NCBI GenBank assembly: GCA_918807975.1
Contig: OU964921.1
Location: 28,236,498 to 28,300,497, forward strand
Direction: 5' to 3'
DNA from: Aplidium turbinatum
Lineage: Eukaryota > Chordata > Ascidiacea > Aplousobranchia > Polyclinidae
Length of the DNA stretch: 64,000 nt
Made by a program: the position numbers and the translations under genes. Positions 47,201 to 52,894 of the stretch are shown piece after piece. Position 1 is the stretch's first letter; each line of letters begins with the position of its first letter. Below the pieces are notes generated by a model. That model was not told the DNA's origin. It made no database searches and worked only from the letters and a program-made list of their open reading frames with translations.

Positions 47201-48220
47201 ATGATGAAAATTATGGGAGACTTGTACAAATAGTTCTTGGTCTATACAGTCAATGCGTGAGGGTCATGGGTTCAAATCCTGGTGAGATTGCTACAGTGGT
47301 AACTCGGAGTGCCTGGTTAACTCGCCAGTTTTTAAAGAACCTTTTTTCGATTGTGATTGACAACGACGCTTTTCAAGTAGAAGCTATGAGGTAATTAGAC
47401 ATTGTTTCAGACATCTTTTAGAATCCGCGACTGTTTCGATATTAGACAAAAATATCTTTTAAAAATGAAGCTAAATAGTTTTCTTTCATGTTTGCTAGTT
47501 TGTGAAAAGGAAATTGTTTTGTTATCTTTTTAAGCTTGCAATTGGAGTGTGTGAAGGTTAACCACAAATGTTTCTAAATAGCTAGTCTTTCCGCAATTTG
47601 TTCTTTCTGTCGTACCACGTCTGGATGCAAGTTTGGCTAATGTTTTGTTTTTTTCAAGTTTATTGGAACATTCGGAATCGTTAACGAATGAAGCTATAGA
47701 AGATTCTATCACTGGTCTAATCGTACAACTTAACAACGAAGAAGCTATGATGGAGTTCAATTTGTTGTCTGTGGACTCCGAGAAACAGCAAAGAGGTTCT
47801 GTCAACCCTCAACTGATACTTTATTGCCTTGCAAAAATAGTTGACGACCACTTCAGGAAATCCCCCACAACTGTGATCTTAACGACAGATCTCTTGTGCC
47901 TGTGTAGTGAAGATTTAATTTCCTATCCTTTGACGAGTTTCGACGTATCCACTCCCGAATTTAATCGCTATCGTGACTTGCAGACGGCCCGACTGGCCGA
48001 CATCCGATGCCTGCAAGTTAGCTTCGTTATCGGCTACGATATTACTATTCACGTAGCGCCTTCAGACCGCGCCTGCGATGCTTCCAAATGGCGATTGGAG
48101 TTTCGCGACTATTGTGAACGTGAGAAATTGATTCATGCCATTGCTAGGCAACATAGATATATTTGTGGGCGAGATATTAACATTTTTGTCGGGGACAAAG
48201 TTGACGACGAAGTTTCATAG
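8149..48220 (+). CDS. NISCH: Nischarin homologue (23 exons, ~1830 aa)
   Basis: Spliced gene encoding a PX domain (about residues 19-110: WTVKHRYSEF, NLLPPKK, LEAYLQ, FLHFQYY), the Nischarin linker (ITERLQQEKPP, FGHVLDF, VGTSNI, FDLSVFHSLQQV), leucine-rich repeats (about 265-420), a long Ser/Glu-rich middle (about 435-1540) and the conserved C-terminal module (about 1545-1830). In mammals Nischarin binds phosphoinositides through PX, sits on endosomes, binds integrin alpha-5 and restrains PAK/Rac signalling. Here that function is inferred from homology. Exons: 8149-8205, 10326-10409, 14595-14689, 20591-20687, 27115-27259, 29209-29276, 30282-30473, 32166-32273, 32894-32962, 33729-33914, 34502-34702, 35567-35662, 35934-36009, 39970-40412, 40490-40559, 40831-40961, 41386-41446, 41728-42140, 42802-42871, 43184-43332, 44934-44997, 45335-47390, 47659-48220. 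All phases agree. I did not find the central conserved block of vertebrate Nischarin. Human Nischarin is shorter (about 1500 aa). Confidence 0.9.
8477..9314. mobile_element. hAT-type element in intron 1 (838 bp)
   Basis: Ends TACGGGTGTTCAATTTCGAT and its inverted partner with CACCCCTA, flanked by a perfect 8-bp duplication GTTGCAAT (8469-8476, 9315-9322). It contains a 103-codon + frame (8750-9061; RRQTTLTELFSMGRVQTED) that may be a transposase-derived exon but has no catalytic motif. Confidence 0.82.
9323..10325. other. Rest of intron 1
   Basis: AT-rich intronic sequence. Two short open frames (9572-9757, 9882-10070) show no motif. I see no element borders. Confidence 0.5.
10326..10409 (+). 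CDS. NISCH: NISCH exon 2 (PX domain, first part)
   Basis: TTTTCAG acceptor, 28 codons, GTATGT donor, phase 0/0. It encodes YSIEVHHGGFIWTVKHRYSE, matching the PX signature WTVKHRYSDF of Nischarin, including the RYS/F phosphoinositide-site motif. Confidence 0.93.
10444..11978. mobile_element. hAT-like element with CATAGGCGTC ends in intron 2 (1.5 kb)
   Basis: Ends CATAGGCGTCGAAATA and TCGACGCCTATG, with a perfect 8-bp duplication TATACCGG (10436-10443, 11979-11986), only 34 bp after exon 2. Inside, the + strand near 11290-11530 reads as an open stretch after a TTTCAG acceptor (ELGDDIDEESSVSRM, LPDQLPAREGRALQRK, YEFQWMRLNPDG). That could be an exon of an element gene; it is not identified. Confidence 0.82.
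11678..11766. repeat. Small palindromic repeat, CTGCAG-centred
   Basis: CCCAGACAG and CTGTCTGGG ends with inverted halves around TTCTGCAGATGTTG. It is flanked by a direct repeat AGTTTAGCAGCGCT (left about 11663-11676, right about 11773-11786), so it is an insertion into the element at 10444-11978. Confidence 0.75.
12087..13471 (+). mobile_element. Tc1-type transposon in intron 2 (1385 bp)
   Basis: Inverted ends CAGTCGTGGCCAAAAGTTTA and CCAAAAGTTT-type partner ending CCACGACTG, flanked by TA on both sides (12085-12086, 13472-13473). It holds one transposase gene on the + strand. Near full length for the family. Confidence 0.95.
12285..13316 (+). pseudogene. Tc1 transposase, inactivated
   Basis: N-terminal helix-turn-helix MGKICSLSEVQRCQIVVLRR is followed by the second DNA-binding helix region, then the DDE core: FLDESSVQQLG (first D), VMIWGAIS, ILVQDGALCH (second D) and PGNSPNLNPIENFW (E). 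The C-terminus is KAKGGHTKY. Stops and frame changes lie at about 12468, 12708-12735 and 12890-12990, so the protein cannot be made from this copy. The inverted ends are intact, so it could still be moved in trans. Confidence 0.93.
13474..14594. other. Rest of intron 2
   Basis: AT-rich, with short open frames (13884-14147, 14032-14295) and no motif. It holds two copies of the octamer TACCGGTA nearby (14226 here, 14917 in intron 3). Confidence 0.5.
14595..14689 (+). CDS. NISCH: NISCH exon 3 (PX domain, PPK loop)
   Basis: Encodes LRAKYPDLIEKNLLPPKK and GKMSPTFIDKR, matching the KNLLPPKK..GK loop of Nischarin PX. Donor GTACAG; ends in phase 2. Confidence 0.93.
14690..15338. other. First part of intron 3
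   Basis: Non-coding AT-rich sequence; no element borders recognised. Confidence 0.4.
15339..15586. mobile_element. Palindromic MITE of the GTCTTTTAGGC family (248 bp)
   Basis: Ends GGGTCCACGTCTTTTAGGC and CTAAAAGACTTGCTCCC, arms of about 115 bp, perfect 8-bp duplication ACAGAGTG (15331-15338, 15587-15594). The ends equal those of the 4.9 kb element 21241-26118, so this is its non-autonomous relative. Confidence 0.9.
17414..17874. mobile_element. hAT-type MITE in the minisatellite (461 bp)
   Basis: Ends CAGTGGCGTAGCTAGGG and CCCTAGCTACGCCACTG are near-perfect inverted repeats; perfect 8-bp duplication ATTGTCGG (17406-17413, 17875-17882) made from a minisatellite unit. It is itself interrupted by 17491-17740. 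Confidence 0.92.
17491..17740. mobile_element. hAT-type MITE nested in the previous MITE (250 bp)
   Basis: Ends CAGGCCCGATTTAGG and CTAAATCCGGCCCTG, perfect 8-bp duplication TGTGAAAA (17483-17490, 17741-17748). Same family as 1179-1420, opposite orientation. Confidence 0.9.
19674..20083 (+). pseudogene. Non-LTR reverse-transcriptase fragment between 22-bp direct repeats
   Basis: Encodes EALDEWGLDLTTEILNHIYD, then in a shifted frame (near 19785) RSIFITLPKKTGATECSLHR and FTLKMITERC. These are finger and early palm motifs of a non-LTR reverse transcriptase (FITLPKK..HRTISL). The YADD catalytic motif is absent. The block is bounded by the same 22 bp (ATTCCACAATATCGTTTCTT plus TT) at 19674-19695 and 20062-20083, so an internal LINE piece seems to have been inserted with a target duplication. 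Confidence 0.75.
20125..20212. repeat. Small palindromic repeat, CTGCAG-centred
   Basis: CCCAGAC and GTCTGGG ends, inverted halves around ACGTCTGCAGACGT. Same family as 4401-4491 and 11678-11766. Confidence 0.75.
20591..20687 (+). CDS. NISCH: NISCH exon 4 (PX helices; GC donor)
   Basis: Encodes IELEAYLQAVLNKKY and PRPLRQFLHFQYY, the PX helical end (compare LEVYLQKLL and LAHFLHFHFY). It fits only with a donor GCAAGT right after TAT, which is a GC-AG intron; no GT donor in phase is nearby. A foldback element ends 54 bp upstream of the exon. Confidence 0.88.
20688..21240. other. First part of intron 4
   Basis: AT-rich; a degenerate piece of the ACGTTGTTTCAGCGTCTAG palindrome type near 20735-20790 and nothing else recognised. 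Confidence 0.4.
22915..23552. repeat. Inverted repeat, ~140-bp arms
   Basis: Left arm about 22921-23065 and right arm about 23395-23550 are inverted copies, sharing TGGAAGATTTG, GTGAGATATGATAACA and GGGGTGCTGAATCCGAATCT, with about 330 bp between. Confidence 0.75.
23576..24640 (+). pseudogene. Uncharacterised transposase-like protein, broken
   Basis: Recognisable blocks: LCHSRWLTLACRLLTTHV (compare the frequent SHARWLTTANRILRLYV motif), then PSWFEI, DGLKNFFNMLQRNLP, ISKKVLERNALFAQSENVIV, MLGDEGCQVRRAAVQQI and LDYPCHNQAVERYVNLVTEV, ending in GFERRDDLG. I know this pattern as a multi-copy family of unnamed invertebrate proteins (PCHTQAVER signature) that behaves like a transposon gene. Its chemistry is unknown to me and I see no confirmed DDE triad. 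Stops and frame changes between 23760 and 24140 and a 238-bp FB mini-element (23753-23990) break this copy. Confidence 0.65.
23753..23990. mobile_element. Miniature FB element, copy C (238 bp)
   Basis: Starts GGGTCTGCTACTATTCGGTG and ends GAAACAGGCCATTCCG, the same two end types as FB copies A and B, here reversed. Perfect 9-bp duplication GAGTACTGC (23744-23752, 23991-23999). The centre holds a CCTAACCCCTAA-type tract. It interrupts the transposase-like relic. Confidence 0.93.
25690..25960. repeat. Subterminal direct repeats of the 4.9 kb element
   Basis: Three imperfect units of about 90 bp containing CTGTTCAATATAACATTTT, GTGAAAAGCATTGCCGGTT and AAGCAGCTTCACTCA. One inverted unit lies at about 21405-21490 near the left end. 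Confidence 0.8.
26162..26979. mobile_element. hAT-type element in intron 4 (818 bp)
   Basis: Ends CAGAGGTGACGAACCTGCGG and AAAAAGGTTCATCACCCCTG, perfect 8-bp duplication GTATAGAT (26154-26161, 26980-26987). GGCCCGC subterminal motifs as in 43549-44706. No coding remnant recognised. Confidence 0.9.
27115..27259 (+). CDS. NISCH: NISCH exon 5
   Basis: Encodes DVEMLCQILAKALFETGD and QLWAITERLQQEKPP, matching the human ALAEELFEKGE and QLYAVTEQLQQGKP. GTGACA donor; leaves phase 1. Confidence 0.93.
27345..28760 (-). mobile_element. Mutator-like element with tandem-repeat ends (1.4 kb)
   Basis: Both sides are tandem arrays: ATTGTTCGTAAACA-type units on the left (about 27353-27510) and TTTACGAAGAATTGC / TTACGAACAATTGC units on the right (about 28590-28745), in opposite orientation. 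A perfect 10-bp duplication TGTTGTTTCG (27335-27344, 28761-28770) flanks it. It carries a minus-strand MULE transposase fragment. Confidence 0.85.
27680..28225 (-). pseudogene. MULE transposase C-terminal fragment
   Basis: Encodes LAFVPIDEVSRAFDILID, VIDYFEDTWVGRPDRR, LPKTNNTIEGWHRGFMF and IWKFISAIKREQNLNEV. These match the C-terminal half of Mutator-like transposases of the FLYWCH type (F.P...V..AF, DYFE.T..G, TNN..EGWHR, W.FI..LK.EQ). The N-terminal part with the first catalytic residues is missing, so it is a fragment. A second frame at the 5'-most part (about 27679-27800) shows an additional frame change. Confidence 0.85.
29209..29276 (+). CDS. NISCH: NISCH exon 6
   Basis: Follows a run of about 25 T and CAG. 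Encodes EDPKFDFGHVLDFVQKLKHL (human TDLGHILDFTCRLKYL). GTAAGT donor, ends phase 0. Confidence 0.92.
29277..30281. other. Intron 6
   Basis: AT-rich. A minus-strand 82-codon frame (29952-30200) and a + stretch near 29700-29830 (KQSIESVKYEKIKNVYTNKK) look like worn coding remnants but match no family I know. Octamer TACCGGTA at 29642. Confidence 0.4.
30282..30473 (+). CDS. NISCH: NISCH exon 7
   Basis: 64 codons encoding KGRVGTSNIITEKLTFDLSV and FHSLQQVVVDGC (human FGTSNI..FDLSIFKSLHQVEISHC). GTAAGT donor, phase 0. Confidence 0.93.
30474..31345. other. First part of intron 7
   Basis: Non-coding AT-rich sequence; no borders recognised. Confidence 0.4.
31346..31598 (+). other. Open frame of unknown origin in intron 7
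   Basis: About 85 codons read open (EALFDDTVRFALDPPLSEIS, VVVEDWKQVGVNTKQL, LAFTFMQSLKRLE) after a CTCAG acceptor-like site, until the palindromic MITE at 31599. It does not resemble Nischarin and is not needed for the reading frame. It could be a coding relic, possibly a skipped exon; no function assigned. Confidence 0.3.
31599..31875. mobile_element. Palindromic MITE with TTGGTCGACA repeats and telomere-like core (277 bp)
   Basis: Arms contain 5-6 units like AGTTGGTCGACAGGAC, inverted on the other side; the centre is TTAGGG/CCCTAA-type repeats (about 31717-31780). 8-bp duplication GTCACCAC (31591-31598, 31876-31883). Confidence 0.85.
32166..32273 (+). CDS. NISCH: NISCH exon 8 (LRR start)
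   Basis: 36 codons; LINADFSDNTIFSIDSSV aligns with the first human LRR (LTTLDLSHNSISEIDESV). GTATGT donor, phase 0. The upstream half is poorly conserved. Confidence 0.85.
32894..32962 (+). CDS. NISCH: NISCH exon 9 (one LRR)
   Basis: 23 codons, exactly one leucine-rich repeat: KLLTCVEFLDLSTNKISKIE. GTGAGT donor, phase 0. Confidence 0.92.
33117..33544. mobile_element. MITE in intron 9 (428 bp)
   Basis: Inverted ends TCGAGGGTTAAATGACAG and CTGTCATTTAGCCCTCGA, about 30 bp, next to TA-rich flanks (probable TA target). It also contains GCTCATTTTGTC-type internal inverted repeats. Confidence 0.75.
33729..33914 (+). CDS. NISCH: NISCH exon 10 (LRRs)
   Basis: 62 codons: LTFIDLSRNQIDEF, LGNVKTLILSDNKM and LGKLYSLEVLDISNN match human LGNIKTLNLAGN and LHKLYSLVNLDLRDN. 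Confidence 0.95.
34502..34702 (+). CDS. NISCH: NISCH exon 11 (LRR cap)
   Basis: 67 codons: VDHIAKLPCLSKLNLSGN, then DYRPQTLSRFGSRACEICLD and QKELDTAAVLYAI. These match the human cap [33 protein letters not shown]. Confidence 0.95.
34703..35566. other. Intron 11
   Basis: No gene or element borders seen. Confidence 0.4.
35567..35662 (+). CDS. NISCH: NISCH exon 12
   Basis: 32 codons in phase with its neighbours, TTTCAG acceptor and GTGAGT donor. Basic, Ser/Thr-rich (ISAPIKIKRQA). No family match, so assignment rests on phase and splice sites. Confidence 0.7.
35934..36009 (+). CDS. NISCH: NISCH exon 13
   Basis: Encodes PGHLQTMSSRTPPPQD; TAG acceptor after a T-rich tract and GTACGT donor, leaves phase 1, as exon 14 requires. 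Confidence 0.7.
36876..37663. mobile_element. hAT-type MITE in intron 13 (788 bp)
   Basis: Ends CAGTGGTTCTCAACC and GGTTGAGAACCGCTG, perfect 8-bp duplication GAATAGAC (36868-36875, 37664-37671), repeated TGGCCCA subterminal motifs. Confidence 0.9.
37694..37995 (+). mobile_element. tRNA-derived SINE
   Basis: Begins with a tRNA-like head: A-box TGGCCGAGTGGTTAGCG and B-box GTTCGACTCC about 40 bp later, typical of Ser/Leu-type tRNA. The body contains TCTCTGGGCAAGAAACTTTA and the 3' end is A-rich (AACAAAACAAACAAA). Pol III promoter boxes look intact. No target duplication was found. Not a functional tRNA. Confidence 0.75.
37996..39969. other. Last part of intron 13
   Basis: Two kilobases of AT-rich sequence with short open frames only. 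I see no family match and no element borders. Confidence 0.4.
39970..40412 (+). CDS. NISCH: NISCH exon 14
   Basis: Long exon of the disordered middle, acidic and Ser-rich (EALEEPSQQANGS, LDDDGSEEVPSVYHSAF). GTATGT donor, phase 0. It starts after the 4 kb intron holding a hAT MITE and a SINE. Confidence 0.8.
40490..40559 (+). CDS. NISCH: NISCH exon 15 (two possible donors)
   Basis: Encodes ELNAETSNSAQSLKGLDTFQ. It can end at 40532 (GTTTGG) or 40559 (GCAAGT). Both leave phase 1 and join exon 16 in frame, differing by 27 nt (9 residues). Confidence 0.65.
40831..40961 (+). CDS. NISCH: NISCH exon 16
   Basis: Encodes SSFSSSPQSN-type Ser-rich sequence (SSFSSSPQ reads SSFSSSPQ with one Ser uncertain at the junction) and SDDVDITGSEEIAETELG. 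GTACAG donor, phase 0. Confidence 0.7.
41386..41446 (+). CDS. NISCH: NISCH exon 17
   Basis: Encodes LGISSGLTNEEERRFLKLYR; TTTGCAG acceptor and GTAAAA donor, leaves phase 1. Confidence 0.7.
41728..42140 (+). CDS. NISCH: NISCH exon 18
   Basis: 137 codons: FKTVLFPTSFDSKMSEKRL, WGYVEHQQDESG and ELREWKEFLSLFYD. Acidic, probably disordered apart from the last aromatic helix. GTGAAT donor, phase 0. Confidence 0.75.
42141..42801. other. Intron 18
   Basis: No features recognised. Confidence 0.4.
42802..42871 (+). CDS. NISCH: NISCH exon 19
   Basis: Encodes FVSLLEKSSLPKDTFTKSPA. Only the donors leaving phase 1 (GTATTA at 42872, or a weaker one nearby) keep exon 20 open. Confidence 0.6.
43184..43332 (+). 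CDS. NISCH: NISCH exon 20
   Basis: Encodes ADISLEVSFNEFSTAKKFFP and EEVDKTSTSSE; TTTTACAG acceptor, GTATCT donor, phase 0. The intron after it holds a hAT element. Confidence 0.65.
43549..44706 (+). mobile_element. hAT element in intron 20 (1158 bp)
   Basis: Ends TAGGGGTGGGGAACCT and AGGTTCCCCACCCCTG, 8-bp duplication CTGTAGAT / CTGTGGAT (7 of 8; 43541-43548, 44707-44714), GGCCCGC subterminal motifs. Carries the 3' half of a transposase gene; the 5' half is lost. Confidence 0.92.
43705..44569 (+). pseudogene. hAT transposase C-terminal half (GTF2IRD2/ZBED-like type)
   Basis: Encodes VYHCAVRWLSRNDMLTRFY, WLCDLALMVDISKHLSELNV and KLQGPSQLLNSLFAKVKSFE, then in another frame HEIVELQSDGTLKAMYQN, FPVMRKHALKYVSLFGSTY and LRSRLTDKNVEMQLRVA. 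This matches the end of the catalytic region and the dimerisation domain of hAT proteins of the GTF2IRD2/SCAND3/ZBED5 type. A frame change lies at about 44040-44140. The BED finger and first catalytic Asp are missing. Confidence 0.9.
44934..44997 (+). CDS. NISCH: NISCH exon 21
   Basis: Encodes AKVFEDACAASKTCEVSDEV; TTTCGCAG acceptor and GTGAGT donor, leaves phase 1. Confidence 0.65.
45335..47390 (+). CDS. NISCH: NISCH exon 22 (685 codons; conserved C-terminal module begins)
   Basis: Mostly low-complexity Ser/Glu/Asp sequence. From about 46950 it is conserved: PDEQILYMVWSDVIFSDRP, VSCAVFLTNKCIHFVSD and ATVVTRSAWLTRQFLKNLFS match human LRHLMWSSVVFYQTPGLEV, TACVLLSTKAVYFV and VTCLTRDSYLTHCFLQHLM. 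Acceptor TATTATTTAG at 45334; an alternative at 45244 (CCCACAG) is also in frame and adds 30 residues. Donor GTAATT, leaves phase 2. Confidence 0.9.
47659..48220 (+). CDS. NISCH: NISCH exon 23 (C-terminus and stop)
   Basis: Encodes TTVILTTDLLCLCSEDLISY, RYRDLQTARLADIRCLQVSF and KWRLEFRDYCEREKLIHAIA, then CGRDINIFVG and the stop. These match human [61 protein letters not shown]. The final intron uses a TTTTCAAG acceptor. Confidence 0.95.
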
Positions 48221-49185
48221 CCTACTTTTAAGTTTGAAAAAGGTGGCTTAATCATCAATTCAACTTTCACTCAATATCTCACGTCTAAGGACTGACTTTG
48301 AATGTATTCCTGTCTTGATGCAATGTATTGTGGTCTGAAGATGTTTTCTAGCGATTTGCTTCCAACATAGCCTACTGTTGAAAAATAATTACGAATGAAT
48401 TAAGCTGATCTTTTACCAATAATGTGTTCGTTTAAATTGCACGCACTTTCCAAACAAGGCGTTGATCAGCTTGATTCACACTTGATGTGTGTTTAGATCA
48501 AATGTGATTTTGTTTTGGTTGATCCCAATGTTTTGCCCATTGATTGCCAACTACGTATTGCTAAACATCACGCAGCCACTTGTTATCCTGTTTATGCTAA
48601 ATGTTGCTTTTCTTTGTTTCCTTTCACCACTTCTGGTTCATAGCTTTAACACAATGAAGTGAAAGCAAATCCGTAACATCTTCAAGAATTCACTTCTTGT
48701 GCCAATTTGTACAAGTTGAAAATTTGTTGCCATTCATTCCTGTTCAACAAAACTTCCACATGTTCGAGGTTGAATTATATGTGATGTTGCTTTCTTCAAG
48801 ATTGTAAGTTCAAAATTATACCTGAAAAAATAGAGCACCGCCACAGTGTTAACTTAGCTTTCGTGGTGACATCATTTGCCTACATTGTTCTTTCGTAAGG
48901 CAGAGATCAGCTAAAGTAGCCTCATTGTTTGAAATATCTTTAGTTTTGCAGCCGACGCTGTGCCTGAGTAGCGGATCTTACAAAAGTGTGTGTTTTTTAT
49001 TGTACTTTGTCGTTCCCAACAATAACCAAAGCAACGCGATCGACGCCGTGGAAAGCCGTTTTTTGATTATCAGCAAAATATTTTTTTTCACTTTTTCCTG
49101 GTTAGCAATACTGTGTGTTGTGCAATACTTTACATTGTCATATTATTCATCACTTAATTTTCAATAAATTTTTTTGTCATAGCGT
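48221..49185 (+). other. Probable NISCH 3'UTR
   Basis: Non-coding AT-rich sequence after the stop. The first good AATAAA signal is at 49163-49168, followed by a T-rich stretch and GTTTTGTTGC. The UTR would be about 950 nt. No other gene begins here. Confidence 0.5.
49163..49168 (+). terminator. Polyadenylation signal AATAAA
   Basis: Canonical hexamer with a U-rich region downstream (TTTTTTTGTC). The closest good candidate after the NISCH stop. Confidence 0.5.
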
Positions 49186-49316
49186 TAAAACAGTTTTGTT
49201 GCTGAGTTATGTCTGATTATGGCTTAAAACAGTTTGGTAAACAAAAGCAACCGGATTAGAAAACATTGTTGTCAGTTTTGCATGAAGAGTTACAAGCGTC
49301 GTGAGAAATTTTACGC

Positions 49317-50263
49317 CAGTGGTTCCCAACCTTTTTTGATGCAAAAATATGATGCATTCCTCCCTTCACGTAGGTTGGAACTTTTCATTTGTCCCTTATT
49401 ACATTATGTAGGCAGCATATAGCTGAATAGCGTTGCTTTTTAGCCATCACTCATTTCGCACAATCTCTGCTGTGAACTATCACTACCATGAGAAGAAAAT
49501 ATTGTTACGTTGTTGCGCCTTTAGGTAATCCACCCATCATAGTTATAACATGGTTTGTCATAGAAGGTAAACGTAGGCTAACAAGCGTGTTTTATACAGG
49601 GCTTTGGAGCCCCGGAGCCGTGCATTTTCAACGAAGCTGGAGCCAATTGTTTGAAAGATAGCTCCGGCTCCGATGTATTTCATAAGATACTATGTTCAAT
49701 GAAAGAAGACTTAATAGAGGAATATAATTCCTTCTTACGAATGGTTTTTTAACACTTCTTTGTGACGTAATGGAACCGGAGCAGTGGTATCAATCTGGAG
49801 TTACTTCATGATAAAAGAGAGCTCTGGAGCAATGTAACATTTAAAGCCCTGATTTTAAATAAAAACATCTTTGCAAGAGAAATTTTCAATTATTTTCCAG
49901 ACAGAAAGTTTGTTTATGATAAAAATGTGTCATTTGTGTAATAACCCAGCTACCTCCTGTCAAGTCAACCTTAAAAGTAAAGAGCGTCCGTAGGCTACCA
50001 CCCCAGAATGCAAACTTAACACCCATTGTGGGTATGCTTGTAGCCTATGACGCAAGACCCTTAAGGTAGGCTAGATAAGCTCGCAAAGAGTTCTTTCACG
50101 TTCCTACAAAATTTCAACTTGCATACATAAAAATCTTCCTCAATTGTACATTATAAAGAGGTATTGTGTTAATTAATAAAGTCAATGAAAACCAAAATGT
50201 TTCTGCAGTTAATGTTTCTCCCCTGTAATCATGAAATTCTTCCCAGGTTGGGCACCACTGCTC
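49317..50263. mobile_element. hAT-type MITE (CAGTGGTTCCCAACC ends)
   Basis: Ends CAGTGGTTCCCAACC and GGTTGGGCACCACTG. The flanking 8 bp do not match, so it is old or rearranged. It contains a nested element at about 49600-49851. Confidence 0.7.
49600..49851. mobile_element. Nested hAT-type MITE (CAGGGCTTTGGAGC ends)
   Basis: CAGGGCTTTGGAGC at left and AAAGCCCTG at right, with GGAGCC/GGCTCC motifs. The flanks match only 6 of 8 bp. A related fragment lies at about 50390-50490. Confidence 0.55.
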
Positions 50264-51695
50264 TAGGCTGAAACATAATGTACAAATGATAGGCTATGTG
50301 GTATTGTGGTTGAGACATTCAACGCTACCTTTTCCTGGTTTTTCGACATGTAACTGAAAGGAAGGGATCAGCTATCCTAGAAGTTTATCCCATGGAACGA
50401 CCTCCGGCTCAGGCCACTTTTTTCAACTTCGGGCCGAAGGTGATAGGCTAGTGGCTCCGGAGCTGTATGTGCAAGCCCTGTGTATGGCTGTGGTCAAGTA
50501 ACCTTGGATAAAACTTTTTGTATTATTGTGGTGGCCTACTGCAGCAATACAAGAATATGATGCACTTGTTGCCTATAACATTAGTCAACCCGTAGGCTAG
50601 CGGCCAAAAAAGTCAAATTGTCAAAATTCTTTTTCAAAAAAAGTGTAACCCAGCATCACCAACACATAATATTTAGCGGTACAATGTGTTGCAAATTTGC
50701 AACATTGAGCTATACTTAAAAGTTTTTTGTTTTTTTTCAGTTTCTTCACAAACATTCATTCTGCTTTCCCAAAGTCATATAGGCTATTAAGGACACTAAA
50801 CATTGTCATGAGGCACTTTCTAGAGCTCTTGAGAATGGAATACAACCGCACGGTTGGAACATAAATTATATGAAGTAGATATTACCAAAGGCCGGAGTTG
50901 CAATTTTCTGGCCAAAATATCCGACCTCCGGCCAAAATGGTTTCTCTGGTGCATCACTAGATTCCCGAATACGCGAACTGCTGCCACTCTTCTTCGACGG
51001 GGTAATCAAAATACACCAAATTGCAAAAAAGCAGGCAGGCTGTTTTTTATTTTATTTTAGACTGGCCATGGATTGCAATATTTGGTCTGGTGGTTACAAA
51101 GTCGAAGACACTTTTAACTTCCTGTCAAGCGTCGTGCAGGTGCTCTTGCCACTCCGTAACCGCCTAAATTGTGAGTAGAAATAATAGAAAAGAAAAGAAA
51201 GATTAATAAGACAGAACAAACATAAGTAAAACATGGGCTATTTTAAAAGATTTTGGCAGAGCTATGAAACATGTCACAGGCAAATAAATTCTACTTAGCC
51301 TATAAGCTAAGCTTGTTTGTTGTATTGTTTCAGTAGCCTATAGCCTACAATTTTTTAATTTGTTTTGAAAATCTTCTTTATAGTCTTTTGATGTCTATGC
51401 CATTGCTCAAATGCACACCAAGGGACTTAAAGTGCAACTGCACGATGACTTTGACCTCACTTTATCTGAAAGAGCATGTTTCAATCTATAAATACCAACC
51501 TCGCCCCTGCATTTTAAGGTTATATTTATCTCAGTAAAAATTATCAAAACCATGGTTTTCCACGCGCTTGTATTTTTGGCCATGTTCCTGTAATGGCGGA
51601 TTGCATGCGCAACACGCGGATTATGACGTCACTTGTAGTCAGACCTCGGAGCGACTATCGGTTTTGCAAGTGCTTTGGTTGGCTTAGTCTTAGAG
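50264..51695. other. Intergenic, partly repeat-derived
   Basis: Contains a GGAGCTGTATGTGCAAGCCC fragment of the previous family and otherwise unassigned AT-rich sequence. No gene recognised. Confidence 0.4.
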
Positions 51696-52894
51696 CAGGG
51701 CTTCCCGATTGGGGGTGCTCGCACCCCCTGGGGGTGCGAGTAGCTGTTGCTGGGGGTGCGAGAATCCACCGAGGAAGAAGAGCTATACCGTATATAGAGA
51801 TGGATTTTGTTTAACGAGGGAGGTGGTGATTATTTCTCAGAGCATTCTATGTTGGCCTATACAGCACAATGCACAAGAAAACACCACCCGACGAGTTGCT
51901 GATAACAAAAAGGCTGTGATCTGAACGCCACGTGATTGGTGGCGGGATAATGCGATAATATTTTGTTAGCAATTTGCTCATTGTTGGCAATTTTTTATCG
52001 TACCTACAGTACATATTGGAAAAAAACGCGTTTTAAGTGAGAACGAAGTTTTTCACGTTGTAGACTTTGGACTGACTTACGAAAAGGACAGTGTCAGCTA
52101 CTAGTTAGCCTAAAAACAGAACTGATATTTGCCTGACTAGCAACTGGATTGGTTTTTCTGTCGATTTGAGTAAGCTAAGTTGGGCTGATTGGCCATTGGC
52201 ATTGCACGCCGGTGGCCCTTGCAATATAGGACGACTAGTTTGCAATAAAGGACGATTAGCTTTTCACGACTAGTTAACTGACCCTTTTGGAGATGCTAAT
52301 GAAGTCAGGAATCCGTCGGTCCAGGCGGTTTGTTGCTGATAATGGGCAATGGGCATTGTTTCTATTGTCTTTACAATTGGCTTGTAGTGGCTCGAAACTT
52401 TCTGGTGCAGCGTTCAAACTGGGTATCCAACTCTGGCTAAGAAAGCATTGCAAGTTTTGGTTCCATTTACTACCACATTGGCTGTGTGAATCGGGATTTT
52501 CATCTCTACTTTACATGAAGAATAAATACCGCAACGCCCTAGACCCCGAAAATGATCTGCGCATTGCATTGTCCCACAAGGTTCCACGTTTTGAACAGAT
52601 AATTGCAAAGAAGAGGCAAGAGATTGGTCAAAGATCTTGATTAACGCCATTATGTTCTCAGTTTGTGTTATTTCTATATTTATTCGCTTTTGCATTTTGT
52701 GTGATTGCGTTGTTGAAGGCTGCCCTTTTTCCTATTCGCTAGCCATATAAAGGCCGGTGAGCTGCTTTTCTGCGTTGTTTTGGTAGGTATTTTGAATTTT
52801 TTTCTCAGAACCACTCCGCTTCAAAACAGGGGGTGCGAGATTGGCTTCATCGATCCTATGGGGTGTGAGGTGATAAACGAATCGGGAAGCCCTG
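51696..52894 (+). mobile_element. hAT element (1.2 kb)
   Basis: Ends CAGGGCTTCCCGATTGGG and the inverted TCGGGAAGCCCTG, GGGGGTGCGAG subterminal repeats, perfect 8-bp duplication TCTTAGAG (51688-51695, 52895-52902). Confidence 0.92.
52287..52640 (+). pseudogene. hAT transposase dimerisation-domain relic
   Basis: Encodes HWLCESGFSSLLYMKNKYRN and LDPENDLRIALSHKVPRFEQ, matching the conserved C-terminal hAT motif (YLCESGFS....K.KYRN.L..E.DLR.ALS) of the ZBED5/SCAND3 group. Only the last 60-70 residues are recognisable; the upstream part is scrambled. Confidence 0.88.

Noticed and set aside
48925-49167. 80-codon + frame after NISCH
   Set aside because: Hydrophobic, AT-driven frame in the probable 3'UTR with no homology signal and the polyadenylation signal at its end.
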